Source: Myxococcales bacterium (GTDB lineage Bacteria > Lernaellota > Lernaellaia > Lernaellales > Lernaellaceae). From it: 64,000 nucleotides of DNA. Below the pieces are notes generated by a model that had not been told where the DNA came from, made no database searches, and saw only the letters and a program-made list of their open reading frames with translations. The stretch is taken from positions 44,028 to 108,027 of the forward strand of contig JAAYVF010000013.1 of the NCBI GenBank assembly GCA_012517325.1, in the 5' to 3' direction. Made by a program: the position numbers and the translations under genes. Every line of letters starts with the position of its first letter. Within the stretch, counting starts at the first letter, position 1. Below are positions 10,058 to 18,704 of the stretch, piece by piece.

Positions 10058-10915
10058 CTATTTCAATTGCTGATAACGGGAATCGACGACGTCAATCAGC
10101 TCTTCGAGATTGCCGGCGTCCTTCGGATAATTCGCGCGACTGTACTCGAATTCCAGATTGATTTCATCCCACTTCTTCTTTACATGAACTCGCAAATCGG
10201 CGATCCTTTCCTCCAACCGGGCGCAGACTACGTTTACACCCGCGATTCCCGTCTCCGGCAAAACCACGCCGATTTCATTGTCGCTGTATTTCCCCACGTA
10301 ATCGGCCTCGCGCAACATCCCGCGGAACAATTGGCCGATTTCTCGGAAGAGCATGATTTCCTGTTGGTAATCGTAACGCTTTTGGAAACTGTCGAGGTTG
10401 ACGATTTTCAGGAAGATCAATGAGAGTGGAGTATTGTATCGTTTGACGCGCCGCATTTCGCCACGCAGCATCCAACGGAAGCTTTTAAAGTTATAGAGGC
10501 CGGTTTCCTCGTCGGGCACGAAGGTCTCGACGATCGTGGCTTCCTCGCGGAACGGTTCCGAGCGACGGAAATGGAGGAACTCCATGACCAGGCCGACGAC
10601 AAACCCGCTGCCGACGATCACTGTGATGTTGATCAGTTCGTTGCGCAGCAGGCTTTCGCCCAGCCCGCTCTGGAAAAGTTGCCCATAGAGAAGCTTGGTG
10701 CCGTAAATCGCCGCGCCGATAACCGCCGCCAAGGCACCATGACGAAAACCCTTGGCGACCGCGAACAACACCACCGGCAGGGAAATGAAAAACGCGAGCC
10801 GGTATCCGGTTTTAATGTCGAACCACTCCAGGAACACCACCGAGGCGATGAGACCCACGACGAGGATGACGAGCAATTCGCGAACGTCGATATTTTTTTT
10901 ACCGGTTTCGTTCAT
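10058..10915 (-). CDS. Membrane c-di-GMP receptor candidate: degenerate GGDEF with intact I-site
   Basis: A 285-residue protein with about four membrane helices (10-30, 40-56, 60-78, 93-115) and a C-terminal GGDEF-like domain that opens with the usual ETGLYN. The GGDEF pentapeptide is replaced by SDNEI (residues 211-215), so cyclase activity is very unlikely. Exactly five residues upstream is R202-E-A-D205, the RxxD inhibitory site that binds c-di-GMP in diguanylate cyclases. Loss of the active site with I-site retention is the architecture of PelD (Pel system) and PssE (Listeria), which are c-di-GMP receptors that activate a synthase. The start overlaps the stop of the upstream small gene by 4 bp (ATGA). 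Ligand binding is inferred. Confidence 0.85.
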   Translation of the reverse strand: MNETGKKNIDVRELLVILVVGLIASVVFLEWFDIKTGYRLAFFISLPVVLFAVAKGFRHGALAAVIGAAIYGTKLLYGQLFQSGLGESLLRNELINITVIVGSGFVVGLVMEFLHFRRSEPFREEATIVETFVPDEETGLYNFKSFRWMLRGEMRRVKRYNTPLSLIFLKIVNLDSFQKRYDYQQEIMLFREIGQLFRGMLREADYVGKYSDNEIGVVLPETGIAGVNVVCARLEERIADLRVHVKKKWDEINLEFEYSRANYPKDAGNLEELIDVVDSRYQQLK

Positions 10916-11115
10916 AGATCTCTATCCTCCTCATCGAGCAATTCCTGGTGCCGGCGTTTTTTCTCGATGGCCATATTGCGAACCCGACGACGCCATAAAA
11001 ACAAGATGACGTCGCGAGCCAGGATGATCAGTGAGATCAATGCCACCACGACGACCACGATGACCGCCATGATGATCATCGAATTGTTAAAACAGAAATC
11101 CACACAAGTCTCCAT
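10912..11115 (-). CDS. Small single-pass membrane protein, first gene of the exopolysaccharide operon
   Basis: A 67-residue protein with one strong transmembrane helix (about residues 12-36, Val/Ile-rich) and a highly charged cytoplasmic tail (RRRVRN, EKKRR, DEEDRDL). It overlaps the next gene by 4 bp, so it is translationally coupled to the GGDEF-like receptor. No family is recognised. Operon position and topology suggest an accessory subunit of the synthase complex. The 5' region is AT-rich (11116-11326) and is shared with the divergent epimerase gene. Confidence 0.6.
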   Translation of the reverse strand: METCVDFCFNNSMIIMAVIVVVVVALISLIILARDVILFLWRRRVRNMAIEKKRRHQELLDEEDRDL

Positions 11116-11326
11116 TTAGCCTTAACAGGTCATGAACGCTTGAATGGTATAGTTTCGCCGCCACCAACTAAATACCAACTGCGAATGGTTGTAAAGAGAA
11201 ATTTTGAATTTTCGTATCAAAAAAATGAAAATAAAAAAAGAATGGAAATCAAGTCTTTTTAGATAGTTTCTTCCAAAAAGCTGTGTTAAAACTTGACAGA
11301 TTTTGCTCAATTCGCTTGGAGACCAG

Positions 11327-12427
11327 ATGATTCGCTCATTATTTGTCTTCGGGACGCGTCCGGAAGCCATCAAATTGGCGCCGCTCGTGCTGGAAATGAA
11401 CCGCCGTGCGGCTTTCACCCCCTTGGTCTGCGTCACCGCCCAGCACCGGCAGATGCTGGACCAGGTTCTGGATCTGTTTTCCATTCGTCCGGAATATGAT
11501 CTGAACCTGATGAAACCCGGGCAGACGCTCGAACAGATACTCGCCGGCGTTTTCGATCGTCTCCCAGCCGTCCTGGAAGAAGCCAAACCCGATCTGGTCA
11601 TCGTTCAGGGCGACACGACTACGACCTTCGCCGCCGCGGAGGCTGCCTTCTGCCGAAAAATCAAAGTCGGTCATGTCGAGGCCGGGTTGCGGACCAACAA
11701 CCGCTACTCGCCCTTCCCCGAAGAAATCAATCGCCGCCTGACCAGCGTGCTGACCGACTTTCATTTCGCGCCCACCGAACAGAACCGGGACAATCTACTG
11801 TCGGAGGGCTTCCCCGCCGATCGGATCTGGGTCACCGGCAATACCGTGATCGATGCGCTGCAAATCGTCGCGGCCCGTCCCTATGAATGGCAAATCCCGG
11901 AACTGGCCGACCTGCCGGGACGGTTGATCCTGGTGACGGCTCACCGTCGCGAGAGCTTCGGCGAACCGTTCCGCGATCTCTGCCGCGGCCTGGCCGAAAT
12001 CGCCCGCCGCAATCCACGGGATACCGTCGTTTATCCGGTCCACCTGAACCCGAACGTTCGCCGCCCGGTCGGCGAAATCCTGCAGGGTCTGGACAACATC
12101 CGCCTGGTGGAACCGCTGTCGTACGAACCGTTCGTGCACCTGCTGAAAAAAGCCTATCTGGTGCTGACCGACTCCGGAGGGATCCAAGAGGAGGCGCCCG
12201 GGTTGGGCAAGCCGGTGCTGGTCATGCGGGAAACCACCGAACGGCCCGAGGGCGTCACCGCCGGAACCGTCAGACTCGTCGGCACCGCGACCGACCGCAT
12301 CGTCGCCGAGGCATCCCGCCTGTTGGACGATCCGGCCGCTTATCAAGCCATGGCTCAGGCGAAAAATCCCTATGGCGACGGCACGACCAGCCGGCGGATT
12401 TGCGAGATCCTCGAAAAGAATTGGTAG
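11327..12427 (+). CDS. wecB: UDP-N-acetylglucosamine 2-epimerase (non-hydrolysing)
   Basis: Interconverts UDP-GlcNAc and UDP-ManNAc in the cytoplasm. The protein is about 366 residues, normal for the family. It shows the N-terminal FGTRPEAIKLAPL, the QGDTTTTFAAAEAAF segment, HVEAGLRT, ERDR-like N-terminal sequence, VTAHRRESFG and TDSGGIQEEAPGLGKPVLVMR with ERPEG. The ATG at 11327 is chosen because GGAG at 11318-11321 is correctly spaced and the conserved N-terminus begins there; an in-frame TTG at 11303 adds eight unconserved residues. It is divergent from the exopolysaccharide operon, which fits a supply of ManNAc units for that polymer (inference). It could instead serve O-antigen or other envelope glycans. 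Confidence 0.93.
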   Translation: MIRSLFVFGTRPEAIKLAPLVLEMNRRAAFTPLVCVTAQHRQMLDQVLDLFSIRPEYDLNLMKPGQTLEQILAGVFDRLPAVLEEAKPDLVIVQGDTTTTFAAAEAAFCRKIKVGHVEAGLRTNNRYSPFPEEINRRLTSVLTDFHFAPTEQNRDNLLSEGFPADRIWVTGNTVIDALQIVAARPYEWQIPELADLPGRLILVTAHRRESFGEPFRDLCRGLAEIARRNPRDTVVYPVHLNPNVRRPVGEILQGLDNIRLVEPLSYEPFVHLLKKAYLVLTDSGGIQEEAPGLGKPVLVMRETTERPEGVTAGTVRLVGTATDRIVAEASRLLDDPAAYQAMAQAKNPYGDGTTSRRICEILEKNW

Positions 12428-12433
12428 GCGCGG

Positions 12434-14359
12434 TCAGTTGATGTAGCCCAATTCCTTCAACCGCTGCAGGCGAGTTTCGTCCAGGCTGATCGAACCGGTA
12501 TGCCAGGCGCCGTATTTTTTGATCTGCTCGCCCACGAACTTTTCCATCGTTTCCTGCAATTCGGCGGCTTTTTCCGGTTGCCCGCTCATCAGGTCCGTTT
12601 TTTCGGCGCGGTCGGCGAAGTCGAACAAAAGCGGCGGATGGATGTTGTGGTGATCGCCGTAAATGTAATCGCCGGCGGTCATAAAGCGATACGTTCCGTC
12701 GCGCCAGGCGTAACGGTGATTGCCGAACGCGTTGGTGTGGCCGTAAGCGACGCCGCGCGCTTCGATGGCGCGCCAGTCGCGTTGGAGCGGATCGGCCACG
12801 CCGGCCAGGGAAAGAATGAGCGGCGCCAGCATTTGCTGGTCCGCCGTTTGGGTGCGCACCTCGCCCCGCGGCAGGTTGAGGCCGGCCAGGATCAACGGCA
12901 CGTGCAGGCTTTCCTCGTACAATTCGACGGAATGGCCGGTCCAGCCGTGTTCGAAAAACTCCTCGCCGTGGTCGCTGGTGACGATCACCAGGGTGTTTTT
13001 CACGTCGAACCTTTGGGCGATGTACTTCAACAACGCGCCGATCGCCCGGTCGCTGTCGCGCACGTCGCCGTCGTACAGCAACCGGACCGCGTCCTTTTCT
13101 TCCTGGTTGTAGGGCAGGTAAATGTCGATGAACTTGTAAAGCAGGTGGGTCATCGTTTCCAGGACCTTCTGAATGTCCGGCCCGTAGATGCCCAGTTCGT
13201 CGCGCGATTCCTTGGACGGCCGATACGGCAGGTGCGGATCGAAATAATGAACGAAGCCGAACCAGGGTTCGCGGGCCTGATCGACCAGACTCGCGGCGCC
13301 GCGCGTCACTTCCGCCGCGATGCCTTCGGGCTTGAAGAGGAAGCGGTCGAACCCGCGCCCGAATCCGTAGGGCGGGCTGACCAGGAAATTGCTGGTCATG
13401 GCCCAGGTATGATAGCCCGCATTCTTGAATATTTCGGCGAGCAACGGCGCTTCCCGCGGGATCGTGCGATCCAGCGAATAGGTGCCGTGCACGTCGGTCA
13501 GCATGCCGGTGAGCATCGACACGTGGCCCGGCAGCGTCCAGGGAGCGATCGAATAGAAATTTTCGTACTTGACGCCATTGGCGGCCAGCGCGTCGATGAT
13601 CGGGCTGGTCGCCCGCGGATTTCCGTAACAATGCAGGCCGTCGGCGCGTAACGTATCGATGCTGATCAGAAGCACGTTCGGAACGCCCTTCGGCCGGCCC
13701 AGCAGCGACGGCAAGAGAACCAGACCGAGGATCACCGCCAGCGTCACTGCGACCGGCACCGCGGACCGGCGCGTCATGGCGAGTGACGGAACGCGGCGGA
13801 ACGGCGTTTCCGGCAGGCGTTTGCGCAGCAGCCGGTAAAGACCGAAGCCCACCCCGAAGGGAATGGCCAGACTGAGGAAAAGGATGAACAGCACCAGGCC
13901 GGGGCGAATGTCGATGGTGAACGACACCAACGGCCAGATGAACCGGGAAAAGAAGATTTTCGGCGTCACCTGCTCCTGGTAGGGCAACGGCAACTTGGTG
14001 CCCAAGCTGGATAGGAGGCGCAGCGCCCCGATGCCGAGCATGCCCAGCCACACCAGCAGCATGAACCCGAAAGTCATCACGGCCCGCCGACCGCTGCCGG
14101 TCAACAACATCAATAGAAATCCATAGATCGCGATCACCAGCCCGGAAATGACTCCCCAGACCAGGCAGTCGCCGATATCCCGCGATAGCGTTTCCAACGC
14201 CAGCCGCGTCAGGCCGAACGGAAACGCCGCCGACTGGAAAATATCCACCAGGCCCTGAATCAAACCCACCACCGCGCCGGACAGGATTCCGAAGGCCAGG
14301 AAACTCGCCGTGGCGGGAAGCAATTTGACCACCGTGGCAGACCAAGTTGAACGGCTCAT
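12434..14359 (-). CDS. Sulfatase/alkaline-phosphatase-superfamily membrane enzyme (first of a tandem pair)
   Basis: A 641-residue protein with four or more N-terminal membrane helices (to about residue 195) and a periplasmic alkaline-phosphatase-superfamily domain. Metal and catalytic signatures are LISIDTLRADGLHCYG, WTLPGHVSMLTG, VTSDHGEEFFEHGW and TGHS. In classical sulfatases the nucleophile lies two residues before the Pro and is Cys or Ser (matured to formylglycine); here it is Thr (about residue 273). That favours phospho- or other group transfer, or a non-formylglycine mechanism. The ATG at 14359 is chosen because it overlaps the upstream stop (ATGA), while the further upstream in-frame extension has no family resemblance. 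The substrate is unknown; a lipid head group or surface glycan is plausible. Confidence 0.8.
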   Translation of the reverse strand: MSRSTWSATVVKLLPATASFLAFGILSGAVVGLIQGLVDIFQSAAFPFGLTRLALETLSRDIGDCLVWGVISGLVIAIYGFLLMLLTGSGRRAVMTFGFMLLVWLGMLGIGALRLLSSLGTKLPLPYQEQVTPKIFFSRFIWPLVSFTIDIRPGLVLFILFLSLAIPFGVGFGLYRLLRKRLPETPFRRVPSLAMTRRSAVPVAVTLAVILGLVLLPSLLGRPKGVPNVLLISIDTLRADGLHCYGNPRATSPIIDALAANGVKYENFYSIAPWTLPGHVSMLTGMLTDVHGTYSLDRTIPREAPLLAEIFKNAGYHTWAMTSNFLVSPPYGFGRGFDRFLFKPEGIAAEVTRGAASLVDQAREPWFGFVHYFDPHLPYRPSKESRDELGIYGPDIQKVLETMTHLLYKFIDIYLPYNQEEKDAVRLLYDGDVRDSDRAIGALLKYIAQRFDVKNTLVIVTSDHGEEFFEHGWTGHSVELYEESLHVPLILAGLNLPRGEVRTQTADQQMLAPLILSLAGVADPLQRDWRAIEARGVAYGHTNAFGNHRYAWRDGTYRFMTAGDYIYGDHHNIHPPLLFDFADRAEKTDLMSGQPEKAAELQETMEKFVGEQIKKYGAWHTGSISLDETRLQRLKELGYIN

Positions 14360-16233
14360 TGAATGTATCCCAGCGTCCGCAATTGTTCTTTTTCTAGCGA
14401 TCGCGGCTCGGCGGCCTGCGGTGAGAATACTCCGCCCAGACGACCGGCCAGGGAAAACAGGCCGGCCATCCACTGTTCGCTGAACGAATTCCGATAAAGA
14501 TTCGCCGACTCGACCGGATCGCTACACAGATCATAAAACCGCGGCGGGCTTTCCCCGCCGAAAGCGCCGAAGCGCCATTGGTAGTCGGTTATACCCTTCC
14601 GACAGTCGCGGATCAAGGCGAAACGCGGCGATCCCCACAGTCTCGACGCGGCCAGGAAATCGCGACTCGCGCCGGCGTCGACGGTCAGCGGCAAGCCATC
14701 CCCGTCGGCCTTACCCGGCAACGCCAGTTCGTTCACCAGGGTCGCCGGCACGTCCAGCAAGGACACGGTGCGCTCGATCGCGGCGGCCGCTGCTTGTTCC
14801 GGCCGCTTGACGAGCAGCGGGACGCGCAAGACCTCCTCGTAGAGGGTGATCGCGTGGCCCAGAAAACCGTGCTCCCAGAATTCCTCGCCGTGATCGCCGG
14901 TCACGATCACCCAGGCCTTTTCCCAGCGACCGGCGGCGCGCAGGGCGTCGAACACCCGGCCGGCGGCGCGGTCGGCCCGTGCCACATCGGCCAGGTATTG
15001 CCCGCGCCAGGCGGCTCGATCGGCTTCACCGGTCGGCAGCGCCTGTTCGACGAAGGCGTGAAAATCCTTGGCGCCGGCGCCCGGCAGCGACGAAGCGGGG
15101 TCGCCGTACGGCCAATGCGGATCGAACAGATGCACGAATAAAAAGACCGGCCGGCCGCTCCGCCCGGTCAGCCAGCGCGCCGCCTCGTCCGCCACCGCCG
15201 CGCCGCTTTCCTCGGGCATCGTCACGTAACGGCGAAAGCCCTGGCCGAAACCGTAGCGCGGGCTGAGCAGGAAGGAATTGACGAACGCGGCGGTATCGTA
15301 GCCCGCGGCGGCGAACCGCTCTGCCAGGGTCACGATTTCCTCCGGCAGCCGCGCGTCCATGGTCTCGGCGCCGTGGCGCCAAGGCGCCAGGCCGGTCAAC
15401 AGACTGGCGTGGCTGGGAATCGTCCAGGACGACGGCGCATAGACGCGCCGATAAAGATCGGCCCCCGCCGCCAGTTCGTCGAGCCGGGGAGTCACCGACG
15501 GCGAGGCGCCGTAGGCGCCGACGCTGTCGGCCCGCAGCGTATCGATGCTGATGAGGATCACATCCGGATGCTTGCCGTCGCTCTTGGCAAACGACGGCAG
15601 GGTCATCGTCGCGGCGGTGGCGCCGAGCGCCACGGCCAGCACGGCCGGCCACGGCCACCGTAGCGCGATCGTTTCCGGCCGCGGACGTTTCAAAACCGAA
15701 AGGATCAACGCGGTCAGGCCGCCGCCAAGCAGACCGGCGATAAACAACCCCCCCAGACCGAGGACGAACGTCTGCCAATGCGGCCAGGGATCGGCCGTGG
15801 CGATCCGTTCGACGAGCGGTGGTAGGAAGACCCGCCAGACCGTTTCCGGTGAAATGCCCGGCGCGGTGGCGTAGGCCGCCGGCAGGAACGCGGCGAAATG
15901 TGCGGCAAAGCCGCGTTGCAGAACGGCGAAACCGACGGCGCCCGCCACGATCATGCCGCTCGAAGCCGCGAAACCCGCCGCCCGTCGCCGGAACAAAGCG
16001 GCGTTCGCGGCCGCCGAAACGCCCAACAACAGGGCGAGCGCGAACCCGGCCAGCAGCCCGGTTTCGGCGGCTTCGGCCATCGTCAGCGCGGCCAGTCGCG
16101 TCCATGGTTCGCGCCAATAACCCGCCGCGCGGGAAAGCCAGAGCCCGCGCCCCAGGCCGGCGGCGATCGTCAGGCACCAGGCTGTAATCGCCGTCTGTCC
16201 GCCGGTAACGGCCGCCAGCCGTAAGCGCGTCAT
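14356..16233 (-). CDS. Sulfatase/alkaline-phosphatase-superfamily membrane enzyme (second of a tandem pair)
   Basis: A 625-residue paralogue of the adjacent downstream gene, with the same layout: about five N-terminal helices (to about residue 205) and a periplasmic hydrolase domain. Signatures are LISIDTLRADSVGAYG, WTIPSHASLLTG, VTGDHGEEFWEHGF and LGHA, with Thr again at the nucleophile position (near residue 270). Both proteins end in a similar tail (LGYIQ here, LGYIN in the neighbour). The two genes overlap by 4 bp and are clearly co-translated. Duplication with divergence may give two head-group specificities. The function is inferred only to superfamily level. Confidence 0.8.
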   Translation of the reverse strand: MTRLRLAAVTGGQTAITAWCLTIAAGLGRGLWLSRAAGYWREPWTRLAALTMAEAAETGLLAGFALALLLGVSAAANAALFRRRAAGFAASSGMIVAGAVGFAVLQRGFAAHFAAFLPAAYATAPGISPETVWRVFLPPLVERIATADPWPHWQTFVLGLGGLFIAGLLGGGLTALILSVLKRPRPETIALRWPWPAVLAVALGATAATMTLPSFAKSDGKHPDVILISIDTLRADSVGAYGASPSVTPRLDELAAGADLYRRVYAPSSWTIPSHASLLTGLAPWRHGAETMDARLPEEIVTLAERFAAAGYDTAAFVNSFLLSPRYGFGQGFRRYVTMPEESGAAVADEAARWLTGRSGRPVFLFVHLFDPHWPYGDPASSLPGAGAKDFHAFVEQALPTGEADRAAWRGQYLADVARADRAAGRVFDALRAAGRWEKAWVIVTGDHGEEFWEHGFLGHAITLYEEVLRVPLLVKRPEQAAAAAIERTVSLLDVPATLVNELALPGKADGDGLPLTVDAGASRDFLAASRLWGSPRFALIRDCRKGITDYQWRFGAFGGESPPRFYDLCSDPVESANLYRNSFSEQWMAGLFSLAGRLGGVFSPQAAEPRSLEKEQLRTLGYIQ

Positions 16234-16385
16234 TCATTCCTCCCCGCGAAAGCAAGTGAACTTAGCGCGGATCGACGGCCGGCGGCAAGCGGACGGCCGC
16301 GTCGCGTCCTTCGCCGGATGTAGATGTCATTGCGGGAAACTGGGATTTTGTTACGATCGTCGCAGAGCAACCTTCCGGAGGTATC

Positions 16386-17162
16386 GTGAGCATCTCGGAC
16401 TTGACCCTCGCGCTCGAAATCGCCCTCGAAGCCGGCGAATTGCTGCAAAGCCATTTCGGCAAGGCCGCCGTCCATCACAAGGGCGACAAGAATCTCGTCA
16501 CCGATGCCGATCAGGCCGCCGAGGAATTGATCTTCAAGCGCCTGACCGCCGCCCGACCGGGCGACGAGGTGATCGCCGAGGAAGGCTCGTTCGTCAAGGG
16601 CGAAAACACGCGCTGTTGGTACGTTGATCCGCTCGACGGCACCAACAACTATGCGCATGGATTCTGGATTTTCGCCGTCAGTCTGGGTCTGGTATTGGAC
16701 GGCGAGTTGCGGGTCGGCGTCGTGCATGCGCCGCAATTGGGGCAGACCTTCGCCGCCCGCCGTGGGTTCGGCGCCACGCTCAACGGTCAGCCGTTGCGCG
16801 TCAGCCGGACGGACAAATTGTCCGAAGCGATGCTGGCGACGGGTTTTCCCTACGCGCGCCGCACCTTGAAGCACAACAACCTGGCCGAGCACGATCGCGT
16901 GCTCATGGAAGTCCAGGACGTGCGGCGGGTCGGTGTGGCGTCGCTGGATCTGTGCTGGACCGCCGCCGGGCGTTGGGACGGCTACTGGGAAATGTCGTTG
17001 ATGCCCTGGGACGTGGCGGCGGGGATTCTCATCTGCCGGGAAGCGGGCGGCACGGTGACCAACCTGGCCGGTGAGCCGGTCAACCTGCTGCAACCGGATG
17101 TGGTCGCCACCAACGGCCTGCTGCATCAGGATTTGCTGGCGTTGCTGGGCGGCAAAAAATAG
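16386..17162 (+). CDS. suhB: Inositol monophosphatase family protein
   Basis: A Mg-dependent phosphatase of the IMPase/SuhB family, 258 residues (normal length). It has the first metal-binding motif YVDPLDGTNNYAHGF near residue 80, an upstream EE pair (VIAEEG) and the second motif MPWDVAAGILICREAGG near 205. Start GTG at 16386, with GGAGG at 16376-16380 five bases before it. Substrates in this family include inositol phosphates, PAP and fructose-1,6-bisphosphate, and the sequence alone does not decide between them; the symbol is by family resemblance. It is monocistronic between two minus-strand genes. Confidence 0.85.
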   Translation: MSISDLTLALEIALEAGELLQSHFGKAAVHHKGDKNLVTDADQAAEELIFKRLTAARPGDEVIAEEGSFVKGENTRCWYVDPLDGTNNYAHGFWIFAVSLGLVLDGELRVGVVHAPQLGQTFAARRGFGATLNGQPLRVSRTDKLSEAMLATGFPYARRTLKHNNLAEHDRVLMEVQDVRRVGVASLDLCWTAAGRWDGYWEMSLMPWDVAAGILICREAGGTVTNLAGEPVNLLQPDVVATNGLLHQDLLALLGGKK

Positions 17163-17186
17163 CCCGCGCCCGCCGAACGTTTTTCT

Positions 17187-18299
17187 TTAGTGAAACGCTT
17201 GGCAAGCGACGCGATAGAGCATCGACCGTGAGCCTTCCGCGGCGTGCAGGTAGTTGCCGGTCGCCGGATCGTAGGCCACCGCCTCGCCCTGCAATTCCAA
17301 CCCGAACGGTTGACTGCGGCGTTCGGCTTCCAGAATGTTGATGAACGGTTCGCCGGCCGCCAGCCGCCACTCCAGCACGGAAATGTAGGTGCGCAACAGC
17401 AGCCGCGTTCCGTCGCGATGAATATCGGCCCCCGTCACGATCGCCAGCGCGCCGCCGGTCTCCAAATCGCCCAGGTGCTCGAGGACCACCGGCTCATCCG
17501 GATTCAGTTCGGGAAAAACGTACATCGCGCTCGTGCCGCCGGGATACTTGCCGAAGATGTAAACCGAACCGTCGGGGTGCACGGCCAAGGCCTCGGCGTC
17601 GCGCGGGCCGTCCGGATAGCTGAACGCGAAATGCTCCCAGCTGTCCAGTGCGATTTCGCCGAACGGCACGTACGGGTTCACTTCCGGCTCGACCGCGCGA
17701 TAAACCCCGCAATCCGTGCGCCCCGCGCCGTTGTCGCCGATGTCGCCTACATACAGGCATTCGTCGCCGTCGCACGGACCGACCGCCATGTCTTCCCAAT
17801 CCACCGCGGTCACGCCGGCCAGCGTCACCCGGCCCAGATACGCGCCCTCCAGATCGAACGCATACAGATACGCGCCGTCACCGGAATCATTATGTGCCCA
17901 TAACACGCCGGGATTTTTCAGGCTGACCGCGATGCCGGAAGTCTCGTCCAGATCGGCGGAGTCGAGGCGGCCGACGGCCAGCGGCGTCGCGTATTGTTCG
18001 CAAGCCGGGAAACTGTCGTCGTCGTTGTCGTCGTTGTCGTCGTTGTCATCGTTGTTGTTATCGTCGTCGGCGACAGTGTCGTCGTCATTGTCGTTGTCGT
18101 TGTCGTTGTTGTCGTCGTCGTTGTCATCATCGTCATCGGCGGGTATCGAATCATCGTCGGTCAGGGTGTCGTCATCATCCGAATCGGAGTCGTCGTCGTC
18201 GTCGGTCGAATCGTCGTCTCCCTGCTCGCCGCAGGTGGCCAGCGACATGACAATCCCCATCAGGCACATCAGCATGAACCAACGGGGTTTGCGTGTCAT
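17187..18299 (-). CDS. Lipoprotein with poly-Asp linker and phytase-like beta-propeller domain
   Basis: A 370-residue lipoprotein. After MTRKPRWF and a hydrophobic stretch comes the lipobox LATC, then about 75 residues almost wholly Asp, Asn and Ser (DNA 18012-18215 is a GTC/GTT microsatellite on the plus strand). The body begins SGIAVSLKNPGVLWAHNDSGD and contains YVGDIGDN and DWEDMAVGP, motifs I associate with beta-propeller 'esterase/phytase-like' proteins. The start at 18299 has a GGAG-type site and gives a proper lipoprotein signal; an upstream in-frame start would bury the signal. The acidic linker probably acts as a spacer or Ca-binding tether between membrane and propeller. Function unknown. 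Confidence 0.72.
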   Translation of the reverse strand: MTRKPRWFMLMCLMGIVMSLATCGEQGDDDSTDDDDDSDSDDDDTLTDDDSIPADDDDDNDDDNNDNDNDNDDDTVADDDNNNDDNDDNDDNDDDSFPACEQYATPLAVGRLDSADLDETSGIAVSLKNPGVLWAHNDSGDGAYLYAFDLEGAYLGRVTLAGVTAVDWEDMAVGPCDGDECLYVGDIGDNGAGRTDCGVYRAVEPEVNPYVPFGEIALDSWEHFAFSYPDGPRDAEALAVHPDGSVYIFGKYPGGTSAMYVFPELNPDEPVVLEHLGDLETGGALAIVTGADIHRDGTRLLLRTYISVLEWRLAAGEPFINILEAERRSQPFGLELQGEAVAYDPATGNYLHAAEGSRSMLYRVACQAFH

Positions 18300-18344
18300 T
18301 GTAAGTCTCCACTGCACCGCGATCGCTCGCGGGCCCATCCCCAT

Positions 18345-18372
18345 AAAAAAAGCCGCCCGTAGCCAGGCGGCG
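18345..18372 (-). terminator. Rho-independent terminator of rplU-rpmA
   Basis: Read on the minus strand, GCCGCC (18371-18366) pairs with GGCGGC (18357-18352), followed by a run of seven T (18351-18345). It lies 27 bp past the rpmA stop. Confidence 0.8.
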
Positions 18373-18398
18373 TTTGGGTTATATGTCGATTTTATTAG

Positions 18399-18689
18399 CT
18401 AATTTTTCACGGGAGCCGTCTCGTTCAACGCCTCTTCGATCGGAATGATGTGCGCTTTTTTACGATCCTTGCCCCAACGGGTGAACTTCACGCGGCCGGG
18501 AATCTTGGCAAAAAGGCTGTAATCGCGGCCCATGCCCACGTTCAATCCCGGATGGATGAGGGTTCCGAGTTGGCGGATGATGATCGTGCCGCCGGTGACC
18601 AATTCGCCGTCATAGGCTTTCACGCCGTAGCGCCGGCCCTGGCTGTCACGACCGTTCCGACTGCTGCCGCCCGCTTTCTTGTGAGCCAT
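18399..18689 (-). CDS. rpmA: 50S ribosomal protein L27
   Basis: A 96-residue L27 with the conserved N-terminus [16 protein letters not shown], which reaches the peptidyl-transferase centre, followed by GGTIIIRQ and [11 protein letters not shown]. The C-terminal tail is slightly longer than in E. coli ([14 protein letters not shown]). The gene follows rplU after 15 bp, the usual pair. The GTPase gene obgE, often third in this operon, is absent: a terminator follows immediately. Confidence 0.98.
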   Translation of the reverse strand: MAHKKAGGSSRNGRDSQGRRYGVKAYDGELVTGGTIIIRQLGTLIHPGLNVGMGRDYSLFAKIPGRVKFTRWGKDRKKAHIIPIEEALNETAPVKN

Positions 18690-18704
18690 GGCGTCTCTCC
18701 TCGC

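Noticed and set aside
11293..11298. Perfect TTGACA upstream of the wecB-type gene as a promoter -35 box
   Set aside because: At 16-18 bp spacing there is no acceptable -10, and the expected transcript start would fall on the start codon.
17994..18215. GTC/GTT repeat tract as a CRISPR array or structured RNA
   Set aside because: No fixed-length repeat-spacer pattern; it is the reverse complement of Asp/Asn codons in a lipoprotein linker.
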